In this document: positions 1 through 6,517 of the stretch, one piece after another | Layout: every line of letters begins with the position of its first letter | Numbering within the stretch: position 1 is the first letter of the stretch | Assembly (NCBI GenBank): GCA_021736745.1 | Contig: JAIPFG010000056.1 | Location: 1-13,233, forward strand | Reading direction: 5' to 3' | Length of the DNA: 13,233 bases | DNA from: Pseudomonadales bacterium | GTDB taxonomy: Bacteria; Pseudomonadota; Gammaproteobacteria; Pseudomonadales; IMCC2047 | The notes under the pieces: generated by a model | The model's input: the letters and a program-made list of their open reading frames with translations, nothing else | Database searches by the model: none | Told to the model about the DNA's origin: nothing | Program-made: the position numbers and the translations under genes

Positions 1-85
1 CCATTCAAAAACCTGACAAGATTAAATTTGTTATTTTCAACTTTTCGTTTCTCTATCCATAAGGAAAAACAGGGCGAGCATTTAT

Positions 86-1525
86 TTAGTTTAGCCCAAA
101 TCGCTTTAATTCATTACGGAAAGGATGTTTAAAGAACCAGATCGACGCTATCCATAAAAAGAATGTAATAACGCTGCATACCAGCATCGCTTTGAAATCT
201 ATTTCCTGCAGCCAATACCTGAAAACCAGATAACCAGGAAGCGTACAAACCAGAGTAATTTTCATGCTTCCAGCCAAGGCAGAAAAAACAGCAGTGTAAT
301 TCAGTTTGAGTATTTTTTTAATGTACTTGCTGTATATATACATTTGAAATAGATAAGTAATTATTTGTGCCACCGCAACCCAGATCAGTCCCTGGGTTGC
401 CGCAAGTAATATCAATAAGATGCGTATAAGTTGTATGTGGGATTGTGCTCGCAAGGTATAACCGGCCTCCCCCATTGAAAGCAGTAATCCCGGTGCCAGT
501 CCAGACAAAGTGGAAAAAATACCACCGATTGCCAACAACTGGAGAAATGGTGCCGCTTCAACCCATTGTGAACCAAACAGCAATAGAATTATCGGCTGTG
601 CAAAAAGCGCCGCAAAAATAAACGCCGGCCATTGCATGAGAGTTAAATAAGATAGCCCTCTTAGGTAAGGTTCTTTTAAATCCTCACCATCACGCAGTAA
701 TTCAGAAAACCGGGGGAATGCCACAGCCTGAATGGCATTGAAGAGAATACCATTCATGTGTTCTACCAGGCCCTGGCCACGACTATAAATTCCTAATGCG
801 TGAAAGCCAAAAATCCGGCCAATCACAAAATCGGAAGTATGCTCTCCCAAAGTGCCTAACAAATTAGTGCTAAAGGATTTTGTGCTAAATGGGAGGATAT
901 GCCTCCATTCCATAAAATGGGGGATCAAACAAACCAATCTTGAGCCCATCCTCGCCCTTGGCCATAAAGCGGTTGCACTGAGAAAAGTAGTAATAATGCC
1001 TGCAACAGCACCATACGCTAAGCTCATATACCCATAACCTGCAACAGCAAATCCAATACTGGTGATAGAATGTACAACCGCCGCCGCAAGATGAATACCG
1101 GCAAGCGCTTTAAATTCCATATAACGTTTAAGTAACGACAGGATTGGTGATGCCAATGGAATAATAAAGAAATTAATCGCTAATACTTGCACTATTGAGG
1201 CTAAACCAGGTTCTTTATAAAACCCAGCAATGACCTCTTTCAAGGCCAGTAAAAGAAGACCCATTGACCAAGCGGCAATAAGGGTAATACTGGCGGCGGA
1301 ACGAAAGCGCGACTGCGTAAGTTCCTTTTCCTGAACCAAATAACTGCCTATTCCCAAATCTCTAAACATCTGTGCTAAAGCGACAAACGCAATCGCGACA
1401 GAGAAGGTTCCAATATCAGTTGGAGTGAGTATTCTTGCCAGAACAATTGAGGAGGCAAACGCAATCAATTTCATGATTACGTTAGAAAAAATGGTAACTA
1501 AAATAGCGCCTTTGACCGATGTCAT
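86..1525 (-). CDS. Wzx-like polysaccharide flippase (MOP superfamily)
   Basis: Predicted inner-membrane flippase that would move undecaprenyl-linked repeat units from the cytoplasmic to the periplasmic face. The 479-residue protein is almost entirely hydrophobic segments, in line with the 12-14 helices of Wzx/WzxC-type transporters. Family-like sequence is clearest at the N-terminus (about residues 27-65): VLARILTPTDIGTFSVA, then a FRDLGIGSYLVQ stretch, as in the Polysacc_synt_3 group. A second family-like stretch, IFGFHALGIYSRG, lies mid-protein. The ATG start at 1525 has only a weak upstream Shine-Dalgarno, but it begins right before the first helix. It is the last minus-strand gene in the window, 114 bases after the hydrolase gene, so it may share that transcript or have its own promoter in the gap. 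Function class is fairly sure; the substrate is unknown and is inferred to be the EPS of this locus. Confidence 0.88.
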   Translation of the reverse strand: MTSVKGAILVTIFSNVIMKLIAFASSIVLARILTPTDIGTFSVAIAFVALAQMFRDLGIGSYLVQEKELTQSRFRSAASITLIAAWSMGLLLLALKEVIAGFYKEPGLASIVQVLAINFFIIPLASPILSLLKRYMEFKALAGIHLAAAVVHSITSIGFAVAGYGYMSLAYGAVAGIITTFLSATALWPRARMGSRLVCLIPHFMEWRHILPFSTKSFSTNLLGTLGEHTSDFVIGRIFGFHALGIYSRGQGLVEHMNGILFNAIQAVAFPRFSELLRDGEDLKEPYLRGLSYLTLMQWPAFIFAALFAQPIILLLFGSQWVEAAPFLQLLAIGGIFSTLSGLAPGLLLSMGEAGYTLRAQSHIQLIRILLILLAATQGLIWVAVAQIITYLFQMYIYSKYIKKILKLNYTAVFSALAGSMKITLVCTLPGYLVFRYWLQEIDFKAMLVCSVITFFLWIASIWFFKHPFRNELKRFGLN

Positions 1526-1639
1526 TGTTGTGTGGCTGTTATTATCTCATCGAGGTTTAACGCCTGATTCCCAAACCCGGCATTATGAAAAGGTCTTGTT
1601 TTGATATAACAATATTGAAAATTTGATATCTTGCCGCTC

Positions 1640-2467
1640 TTATTGAATATCGGCAGCTGTAAACTGAGCAACCAATTTTGAAGTCGTTATTTCCAGCAAT
1701 TGCTCAGCAATAGTAATTTCCTGGGTCAGCCAAAACCGCTTATCATGAACCTGTAATCGTAAAATATTGGAGCCCATATCCCGACTATATAATTCATCCT
1801 CATTATTCGTTCCCTCGACATCACCCGATTTACCCAAGATACGGTATAAAGTCAGGTTTTTGATAGTAAAGCTATCCATTTTTAGCTTTTTAATACACTC
1901 TAGCAGCTGACAACTTATTTCATAGCCACCAATTTCTCTTGTCTCCATCCCTTTAAAAGGCGGTTCGCTTTCTGGTTTGAGTTGTCGAGCGGCACCGAAA
2001 ATTTTACCCAGTCTTTCCAACCTGTCAAAATCGCTGACTATCTCATTACCATCCAGAACCGGTTCCCAAAATATCAAGCCCTTCAATTGATCTTGCCATT
2101 TTTGGCAAACTTCAGCTGCTAATAAGCAGCCAAAGCGCAATCCCCAGACATAAAGCGACGCTGACTGTTTACGTGCCAGCCAATTAAGGCAGATATCAAA
2201 ATCATCAGACCAAATATCTAAACTGGCTTCAGAAAATTCTCCTTCGCTATCACCTGTCCCATAATAATCCACAAGCAATACGGCAAATCCTGCCTTCGCA
2301 AATGCTCTGGCTTGTCTCGCTACCATTGGCCTGGATTTATTCATTTCTTCAGCAAAAGGAGGTGCAAAAAGAATTGCGCCGAGATAGGCTTCTGTCGGTG
2401 GCTGGTGATAGATTGCAAACAACTTCCCCCGGGTACCTTCTATATAAAAAGGGCGAATGCTGTCCAC
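1640..2467 (-). CDS. Exosortase A system-associated hydrolase 2 (alpha/beta-hydrolase fold)
   Basis: Alpha/beta-hydrolase-fold protein of 275 residues, the usual size for the exosortase A-associated hydrolase 2 family. Family-like signatures are PPFAEEMNKSRPM (residues 36-48), the VDYYGTGDSEGEF strand-turn (66-78) and LYVWGLRFGCLLA (105-117). The nucleophile elbow, normally G-x-S-x-G, reads G109-L-R111-F-G113, so no serine is present at that place. The protein may therefore be non-hydrolytic, or use another residue. The start is GTG at 2467, with AGGGA five bases upstream; there are only 8 bases between the ACP stop and this start, so the two genes are very likely co-transcribed and translationally coupled. 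In known loci this family accompanies the ACP and acyl-activating enzymes of the exosortase A EPS cluster; its substrate is not established. Family assignment is from recalled motif similarity. Confidence 0.88.
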   Translation of the reverse strand: MDSIRPFYIEGTRGKLFAIYHQPPTEAYLGAILFAPPFAEEMNKSRPMVARQARAFAKAGFAVLLVDYYGTGDSEGEFSEASLDIWSDDFDICLNWLARKQSASLYVWGLRFGCLLAAEVCQKWQDQLKGLIFWEPVLDGNEIVSDFDRLERLGKIFGAARQLKPESEPPFKGMETREIGGYEISCQLLECIKKLKMDSFTIKNLTLYRILGKSGDVEGTNNEDELYSRDMGSNILRLQVHDKRFWLTQEITIAEQLLEITTSKLVAQFTAADIQ

Positions 2468-2475
2468 CTTGGTCC

Positions 2476-2724
2476 CTAACCCAGCTTTCCATTGACAAAT
2501 TGAACCAGGTCACCAACGCTCTCAAAAATTGAAGCATCGATTTCATCGTCATTTATTGTGATGTCATACCTTTCTTCAAGCGCGGTGAGAATATAGACGA
2601 TCGACATAGAGTCAAATTCCGGGATTGTTCCTAGCAGCGCAGAATCGGCATGCAGAACAACATTGTTTGAACTTAAGTCCAGTACTTCATTGAGCACTTC
2701 TAAAACGCCTGACTCTAATGTCAT
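2476..2724 (-). CDS. Acyl carrier protein, exosortase/EPS locus type
   Basis: Small acidic 82-residue protein with the length and four-helix pattern of an acyl carrier protein. The phosphopantetheine attachment serine is very likely Ser39 in the motif EFDSMS (36-41), equivalent to the DSL/DSM motif at the start of helix II. It is followed by the typical ALEERYDITINDDEI helix and loop (48-62). As a holo-protein it would carry an acyl or aminoacyl group as a thioester in the cytoplasm. The ATG start at 2724 has a strong ribosome-binding site (GGAAGGAAAG, three bases before ATG). It lies 8 bases upstream of the hydrolase 2 gene. A dedicated ACP beside this hydrolase is usual for exosortase A loci, and a CapK-like ligase that could supply the acyl group is encoded at 9932-11287. 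The loaded acyl group is unknown. Confidence 0.9.
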   Translation of the reverse strand: MTLESGVLEVLNEVLDLSSNNVVLHADSALLGTIPEFDSMSIVYILTALEERYDITINDDEIDASIFESVGDLVQFVNGKLG

Positions 2725-2828
2725 TATCTTTCCTTCCTATCGAAATCTTACAATATGAATTCTTTCCCTTTCACTTGCCTGTTTTCCTTTGATTACAGAC
2801 AAGTCCACTTTTCCCGGTTTACCTATTT

Positions 2829-2852
2829 CTTATATCAGCGTCAATTGTCAAA
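2829..2852 (-). promoter_or_regulatory. Candidate extended -10 promoter for the ACP-hydrolase unit
   Basis: On the minus strand positions 2837-2829 read TGATATAAG. This fits an extended -10 element (TGn followed by TATAAG, five of six to TATAAT). A TTGACA lies just upstream, but too close (11 bases) to be its -35 with normal spacing. The element is about 105 bases upstream of the ACP start, in the 232-base gap after the lyase-like gene, so the ACP and hydrolase genes may not depend on the TonB-receptor transcript. Assigned by eye only. Confidence 0.3.
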
Positions 2853-2956
2853 TCTTACTATTTTAAACAACAAAACAGTTTACGGCATAAATAAACTAAG
2901 ATGCCAGCTAATGTACTCAGTCAATCACGCTTTAGTAAAGAAAGGTATTTACTTTA

Positions 2957-4429
2957 TTAATGACTATGATTCAGCCTTTGTAACGGCCCAATATACGTTT
3001 GGGCAACCACAATATTATCAATATACAATGTTTGGTCATATGGAGATGGGTCCATTCCCCCATGGTATACATTGAGCCAGACTTCCTCGATTTTTAAGTC
3101 TTTTGAATTCCTAAATTTCAATCCCTGACGCTCAAAAACCAAACGTCCGTCCAGCCATGCCATCAGAATACCATCGCTCTTACCCGGTTCATTCAACTTC
3201 ACATATTGTTCAATACAATACCACTGATTATTTTTTAATAAGGCGCCACCGCCACGAGACCAGATAAAATGACTTCCGTAATTTCCATTTTGATCTAAAT
3301 GATAAACATAATTTCCCACAGGGGTACGTAGTGTATTTCCGGCTGTTATCGTTTTTAAGAAAATCCCTCTGGCAGACCAACCATTCCCCCCATCTGGCCG
3401 ACGCCCTCCCCAGCCTGCTCGGTTGTACGTACCTGCAAAACCTGGCAGTTTTCCACTTGTTATTTTTTGGTTCCAGTTGTCTGCTAAACGAAGGTAATAT
3501 CTGAAATACGCTGAATCAGGTTCAGAAAAACCATTTTCAACAAATTTAAAACGTTGATTAAGGCCAGTATTACTGCCTTTTTCAATCGTCGCCGACAAAG
3601 ACCTACCGAGAAACGGTTTATATTTTCCCTGGGGTTTATCGTCAACGACGCTCCCCATTTTGCCGCCATCGTGCCAATATTTATCCCAGAACCACCCCTC
3701 AAACCCGGTGGCAAAATACACAGCAGGGTCAGTGGATATCCCTTTATCTAAAGGGTAGTTTTTGGCTAAACCCATTTTTATTTCTGCCGGGATGGAGGAC
3801 TCAGGGGCGGGATTTAAAAGAAATAAACCAATCGCAGGGTTACCGCTCCCATATACTTTTTTTACGGATAATTGAAGAAAAGCGCTTTCAACGCTTTCTT
3901 GTTTCCCTAGCACACTCAGGTCAAACCATATCAGTGTTGGCACTCCCTTGCTAATCTCCAAGATGTCTCTGTGCCCAAGCGATTTATAGGTCGAGGGATG
4001 AAGGTAAGTATCAGCGCTGGGATATAATTTATACTCTTGCTTATCCGTTTTAAGTATTAAAAACGGTCTACTTTCGATGAAGGCGGATTCACGACTAAAT
4101 ATTTGTATCGTATTACTACCTTCCGTTACCTTTAGGAAAAAGCCATTATTTTTTATTTTCCCTGACATCCAACTTTTGACGACTTGTGTTGCATTAAGCT
4201 GGATACTGCTTTTACCCGGACCTGAATTGAGTCGAGTGGAATTATATGGCTTATTCCCCCAATTTTCCCCATTCGCATCCACCCAGTCACCTAACTTTCT
4301 ATCCCAAGGTAACTTAGCCGCCGAATCATAATAATCTTTAGAGGCGCCTCTAGGTCCATCATTCCAAGGCGCAGCTATTACTAGCTGCGTGTTTATTAAA
4401 AAAAACAGCACCCCTACAAATATCTGCAT
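2957..4429 (-). CDS. Secreted DNRLRE-domain protein with polysaccharide lyase 14-like C-terminal domain
   Basis: Predicted exported protein of 490 residues. An N-terminal signal peptide is visible (hydrophobic 3-18, likely cleavage after VIAA at about 20). Residues 22-125 resemble a DNRLRE-type beta domain: NATQVVKSWMSGKIKNNGFF, an FSRES turn at 111-115, then RPFLILKT. A second similar domain starts at KLYPSADTYL (134-143) and runs to about 207. Residues 235-480 resemble the polysaccharide lyase 14-like jelly-roll: FRYYLRLADNW (309-319), GKLPGFAG (326-333), GGNGWSARGIF (347-357), KSDGILMAWLDG (417-428) and a closing YIDNIVV strand. Known members cleave uronate-containing glycans such as alginate or glucuronan. 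Catalytic residues cannot be confirmed by eye, so a binding-only role is possible. It has no PEP-CTERM or lipobox. It lies 58 bases after the TonB receptor gene and is probably co-transcribed. Likely role: trimming or degrading the EPS, or supplying oligosaccharides to the receptor. Confidence 0.72.
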   Translation of the reverse strand: MQIFVGVLFFLINTQLVIAAPWNDGPRGASKDYYDSAAKLPWDRKLGDWVDANGENWGNKPYNSTRLNSGPGKSSIQLNATQVVKSWMSGKIKNNGFFLKVTEGSNTIQIFSRESAFIESRPFLILKTDKQEYKLYPSADTYLHPSTYKSLGHRDILEISKGVPTLIWFDLSVLGKQESVESAFLQLSVKKVYGSGNPAIGLFLLNPAPESSIPAEIKMGLAKNYPLDKGISTDPAVYFATGFEGWFWDKYWHDGGKMGSVVDDKPQGKYKPFLGRSLSATIEKGSNTGLNQRFKFVENGFSEPDSAYFRYYLRLADNWNQKITSGKLPGFAGTYNRAGWGGRRPDGGNGWSARGIFLKTITAGNTLRTPVGNYVYHLDQNGNYGSHFIWSRGGGALLKNNQWYCIEQYVKLNEPGKSDGILMAWLDGRLVFERQGLKFRNSKDLKIEEVWLNVYHGGMDPSPYDQTLYIDNIVVAQTYIGPLQRLNHSH

Positions 4430-4487
4430 TTGAAAGTGCCTGGAAGAATACTAATCAAACGTTCTGACCCTGTTAGTTTGTTAAACT

Positions 4488-6377
4488 TTAAATCTCTCCG
4501 GACAGTACTAACCGAATAGTTTGTCCTGAATTAGAGAACCCAACAGTTTCCTCATATGAGCTATTAGTAATATTATCAATGACAAACTTTAAACCCAATT
4601 TTTTGGAGAACCGGTATCCAAAGGAAAGATCTACCTTTTGATAGCCATCCATTTTTATCATTCCGGTAGGGATAGAACTATCGTAAAACCCATCCTGGCG
4701 ATAAAAATTCAAAACAGCATTAAGCGATTCATTTATCTTCCAGTTAACCGTAACACCTGCCCGCCAATCTGGTCGGCGCCTTAATCTACCATATTCTTTC
4801 TGGTGACTGTATTTGCTATAGGTTACATAACCATCTAACGCTATTAATGTACTTGGCTCAGCACTAGTCCTGAATTCTACCCCATGAACATCAAATTCTG
4901 ACCGGTTTATACTTGAAAAGCTGACGGGATCAAAATCCACCAAATCTTTGTAACGGTTTTTAAATAAGCTCATCACAAGCTTGACTGAACCATTAAACAA
5001 TTCTTTATCAATTTCTACCGCCAAGTTTTCACTGTGCTCCGGTTTTAAATTAATATTTCCAATTAACGGATGGCCTAGTGCAAAAAAACTAGGGAGCTTA
5101 AAACCTTCGCCATAATGGAATGAAATAGCATTGAAAAATTGTTCTGGCTCATAGCTTATAAGCAACCTAGAAGTCGTTTCTGTTGATTCATCTGACCGGT
5201 CATATCTTAGCCCTGTGGTTATTCGAAGACGATTTGATATATTTGCCGATAACTCAATAAAATATGCATCAACACCACGGGTTAAAGAAAAGTCTGCCGG
5301 CAGCAAAAATCCTAAATCAATCAGGCTATTCAATTGCCCATGCTCTCTTGTTGCTTCATAACCAATCCCAACAGCATACTTTGAAAAATGAATAGTATTT
5401 GTAAAATTAAAATCTGTTCGTTCATATAGACTTTCGCTGTATACCGCAGGCACTCCTTGTAGCTCACCTTCAGCAATCCAAGGGTTTAAACTATCCTCCT
5501 CATGTCGCGACTTCCCAGCAGAAAGTCCAGCTTGCCATCTTTTGCTCAATTCAACATTTAGTACCAATCCCATATTTAATTGCTCAAATTCCCTTTTCGC
5601 TATTTCTCGATTAATGGCAAATTTATCGCCACCACTATCCTCGGGAAAAGCTGTTGCCTTTCCTTTAGCCTCATATAGCGCAACTGACCAAACAAACTTG
5701 GAGACATCTCCTTGATTATTAAGTTTTAAATTTATCTGCTCTCTCTCAAGACTATTGCCTTTAACGGTATTGCCGCCACTACGGTTAGAACCTGAAACGC
5801 TATAATTTAATCTTTCAGTTGCGGGGCCAGTTAAATGGAAAGATTCCGCATGCGCCTGCTCACTGCCCACTTCTAAACCCATTGATATTAATTGCTCATT
5901 TTCTGCACTGAGCGTTTTAATACTTAAAATGCCACCTAATGCTTCTGAGCCGTAAACTGCAGAAAACCCTCCGAAGTGTATGCTGATACTTTCGACTAAA
6001 TGAATATCTATAGCCGCAAAATCAAAGCCACCTCCCCGAGAATTTGTGGGGTCATTTACCCTTACTCCGTCGATAATTACTGATGTAAAGTTTGGGTCGC
6101 CACCTCTGAGGGAGACAAATGATAACCCGCCAACTCCCCCCTGTTGCGTGATATTTACCCCAGGCAGATTCCTTATAACCTCAACAACTGATTCAGCACC
6201 TTTGGCTTCTATCTCTTCTCTAGTCAATAGAAGTTGTTGTGATTTACTAACGTACCCTGGCCCTTTGATGACAAACCCGGTCACCTCCATCACATCCGAG
6301 ACCTTTCCCTCAGAGGCCAATGCGCCAGCAGCACTTAAATAAAAGAACCACTGTATTACGCCTAATCTGCTTTTCAA
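4488..6377 (-). CDS. TonB-dependent outer-membrane receptor (TTG start)
   Basis: Outer-membrane gated channel of 629 residues that would import a scarce or large ligand using TonB energy. I chose the TTG at 6377 because it follows GGGGGAG by five bases and gives a clean signal peptide (MKSRLGVIQW, then FFYLSAAGALA, cleavage near residue 21). A GTG at 6437 would add 20 residues that spoil this. A TonB-box-like segment MEVTGFVI follows at 30-37. The plug domain runs from about 45 to 155 (EEIEAKGAESVVEVIRNLPG, VSLRGGDP, IIDGVRVNDP, VYGSEALGGILSI). The rest is a beta-barrel ending in QTIRLVLSGEI. The size resembles BtuB/siderophore-type receptors, not the much larger SusC type. The ligand is unknown; neighbours suggest oligosaccharides from the downstream lyase-like protein or, alternatively, PQQ for the divergent dehydrogenase. 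It is transcribed divergently from that gene. Confidence 0.9.
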   Translation of the reverse strand: MKSRLGVIQWFFYLSAAGALASEGKVSDVMEVTGFVIKGPGYVSKSQQLLLTREEIEAKGAESVVEVIRNLPGVNITQQGGVGGLSFVSLRGGDPNFTSVIIDGVRVNDPTNSRGGGFDFAAIDIHLVESISIHFGGFSAVYGSEALGGILSIKTLSAENEQLISMGLEVGSEQAHAESFHLTGPATERLNYSVSGSNRSGGNTVKGNSLEREQINLKLNNQGDVSKFVWSVALYEAKGKATAFPEDSGGDKFAINREIAKREFEQLNMGLVLNVELSKRWQAGLSAGKSRHEEDSLNPWIAEGELQGVPAVYSESLYERTDFNFTNTIHFSKYAVGIGYEATREHGQLNSLIDLGFLLPADFSLTRGVDAYFIELSANISNRLRITTGLRYDRSDESTETTSRLLISYEPEQFFNAISFHYGEGFKLPSFFALGHPLIGNINLKPEHSENLAVEIDKELFNGSVKLVMSLFKNRYKDLVDFDPVSFSSINRSEFDVHGVEFRTSAEPSTLIALDGYVTYSKYSHQKEYGRLRRRPDWRAGVTVNWKINESLNAVLNFYRQDGFYDSSIPTGMIKMDGYQKVDLSFGYRFSKKLGLKFVIDNITNSSYEETVGFSNSGQTIRLVLSGEI

Positions 6378-6517
6378 ATTAACTCCCCCAGGATATTTTT
6401 TGATAACTACAATTTTTACATAAATGTAACTCAACACATATCAAAGATAGAAATTGCTTGGTGTATTACTCTATGCTAGTTTTTGGACACAACATAATTA
6501 AGGACAAGAGAGACTAC
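6378..6517. promoter_or_regulatory. Divergent intergenic region with candidate promoters and a small inverted repeat
   Basis: This 140-base AT-rich gap separates the divergent starts of the TonB receptor and the sugar dehydrogenase fusion, so both promoters probably lie here. The most obvious symmetrical element is TTACAT-AA-ATGTAA at 6416-6429, a possible operator. On the minus strand TTGATA is followed after 16 bases by TATGTA, a weak sigma-70-like pair for the receptor that overlaps the repeat. On the plus strand TTTACA (6415-6420) with TATCAA (6439-6444) is a weak pair for the dehydrogenase. I saw no Fur-box-like sequence. All elements are by-eye calls. Confidence 0.4.

Noticed and set aside
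1..85. Terminator after the flippase gene
   Set aside because: No clear hairpin followed by a T-run is visible in these bases on the minus strand.
2349..2552. Minus-strand open frame overlapping the ACP and hydrolase junction
   Set aside because: Out of frame with two well-supported genes, with cysteine- and arginine-rich low-information sequence; a shadow frame.
2934..2953. Inverted repeat AGTAAA-8-TTTACT just after the lyase-like gene, as a terminator
   Set aside because: Stem is only six AT-rich pairs and no T-run follows on the minus strand; too weak to call.
2755..3075. Plus-strand open frame of 106 codons starting in the gap before the ACP gene
   Set aside because: Its second half is antisense to the lyase-like gene, it has no ribosome-binding site and no recognisable protein pattern; it also covers the likely ACP promoter.
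3484..3751. Short open frames on both strands inside the lyase-like gene
   Set aside because: They overlap the coding sequence in other frames without a ribosome-binding site or family similarity.
2957..4429. PEP-CTERM sorting signal on the secreted protein
   Set aside because: The C-terminus (LQRLNHSH) has no PEP motif, transmembrane helix or basic tail, so it is not an exosortase substrate by sequence.
4430..4487. Possible terminator or promoter between the receptor and lyase-like genes
   Set aside because: Only four- to five-base repeats (CAAAC/GTTTG) and no convincing -35/-10 pair; short spacing favours one transcript.
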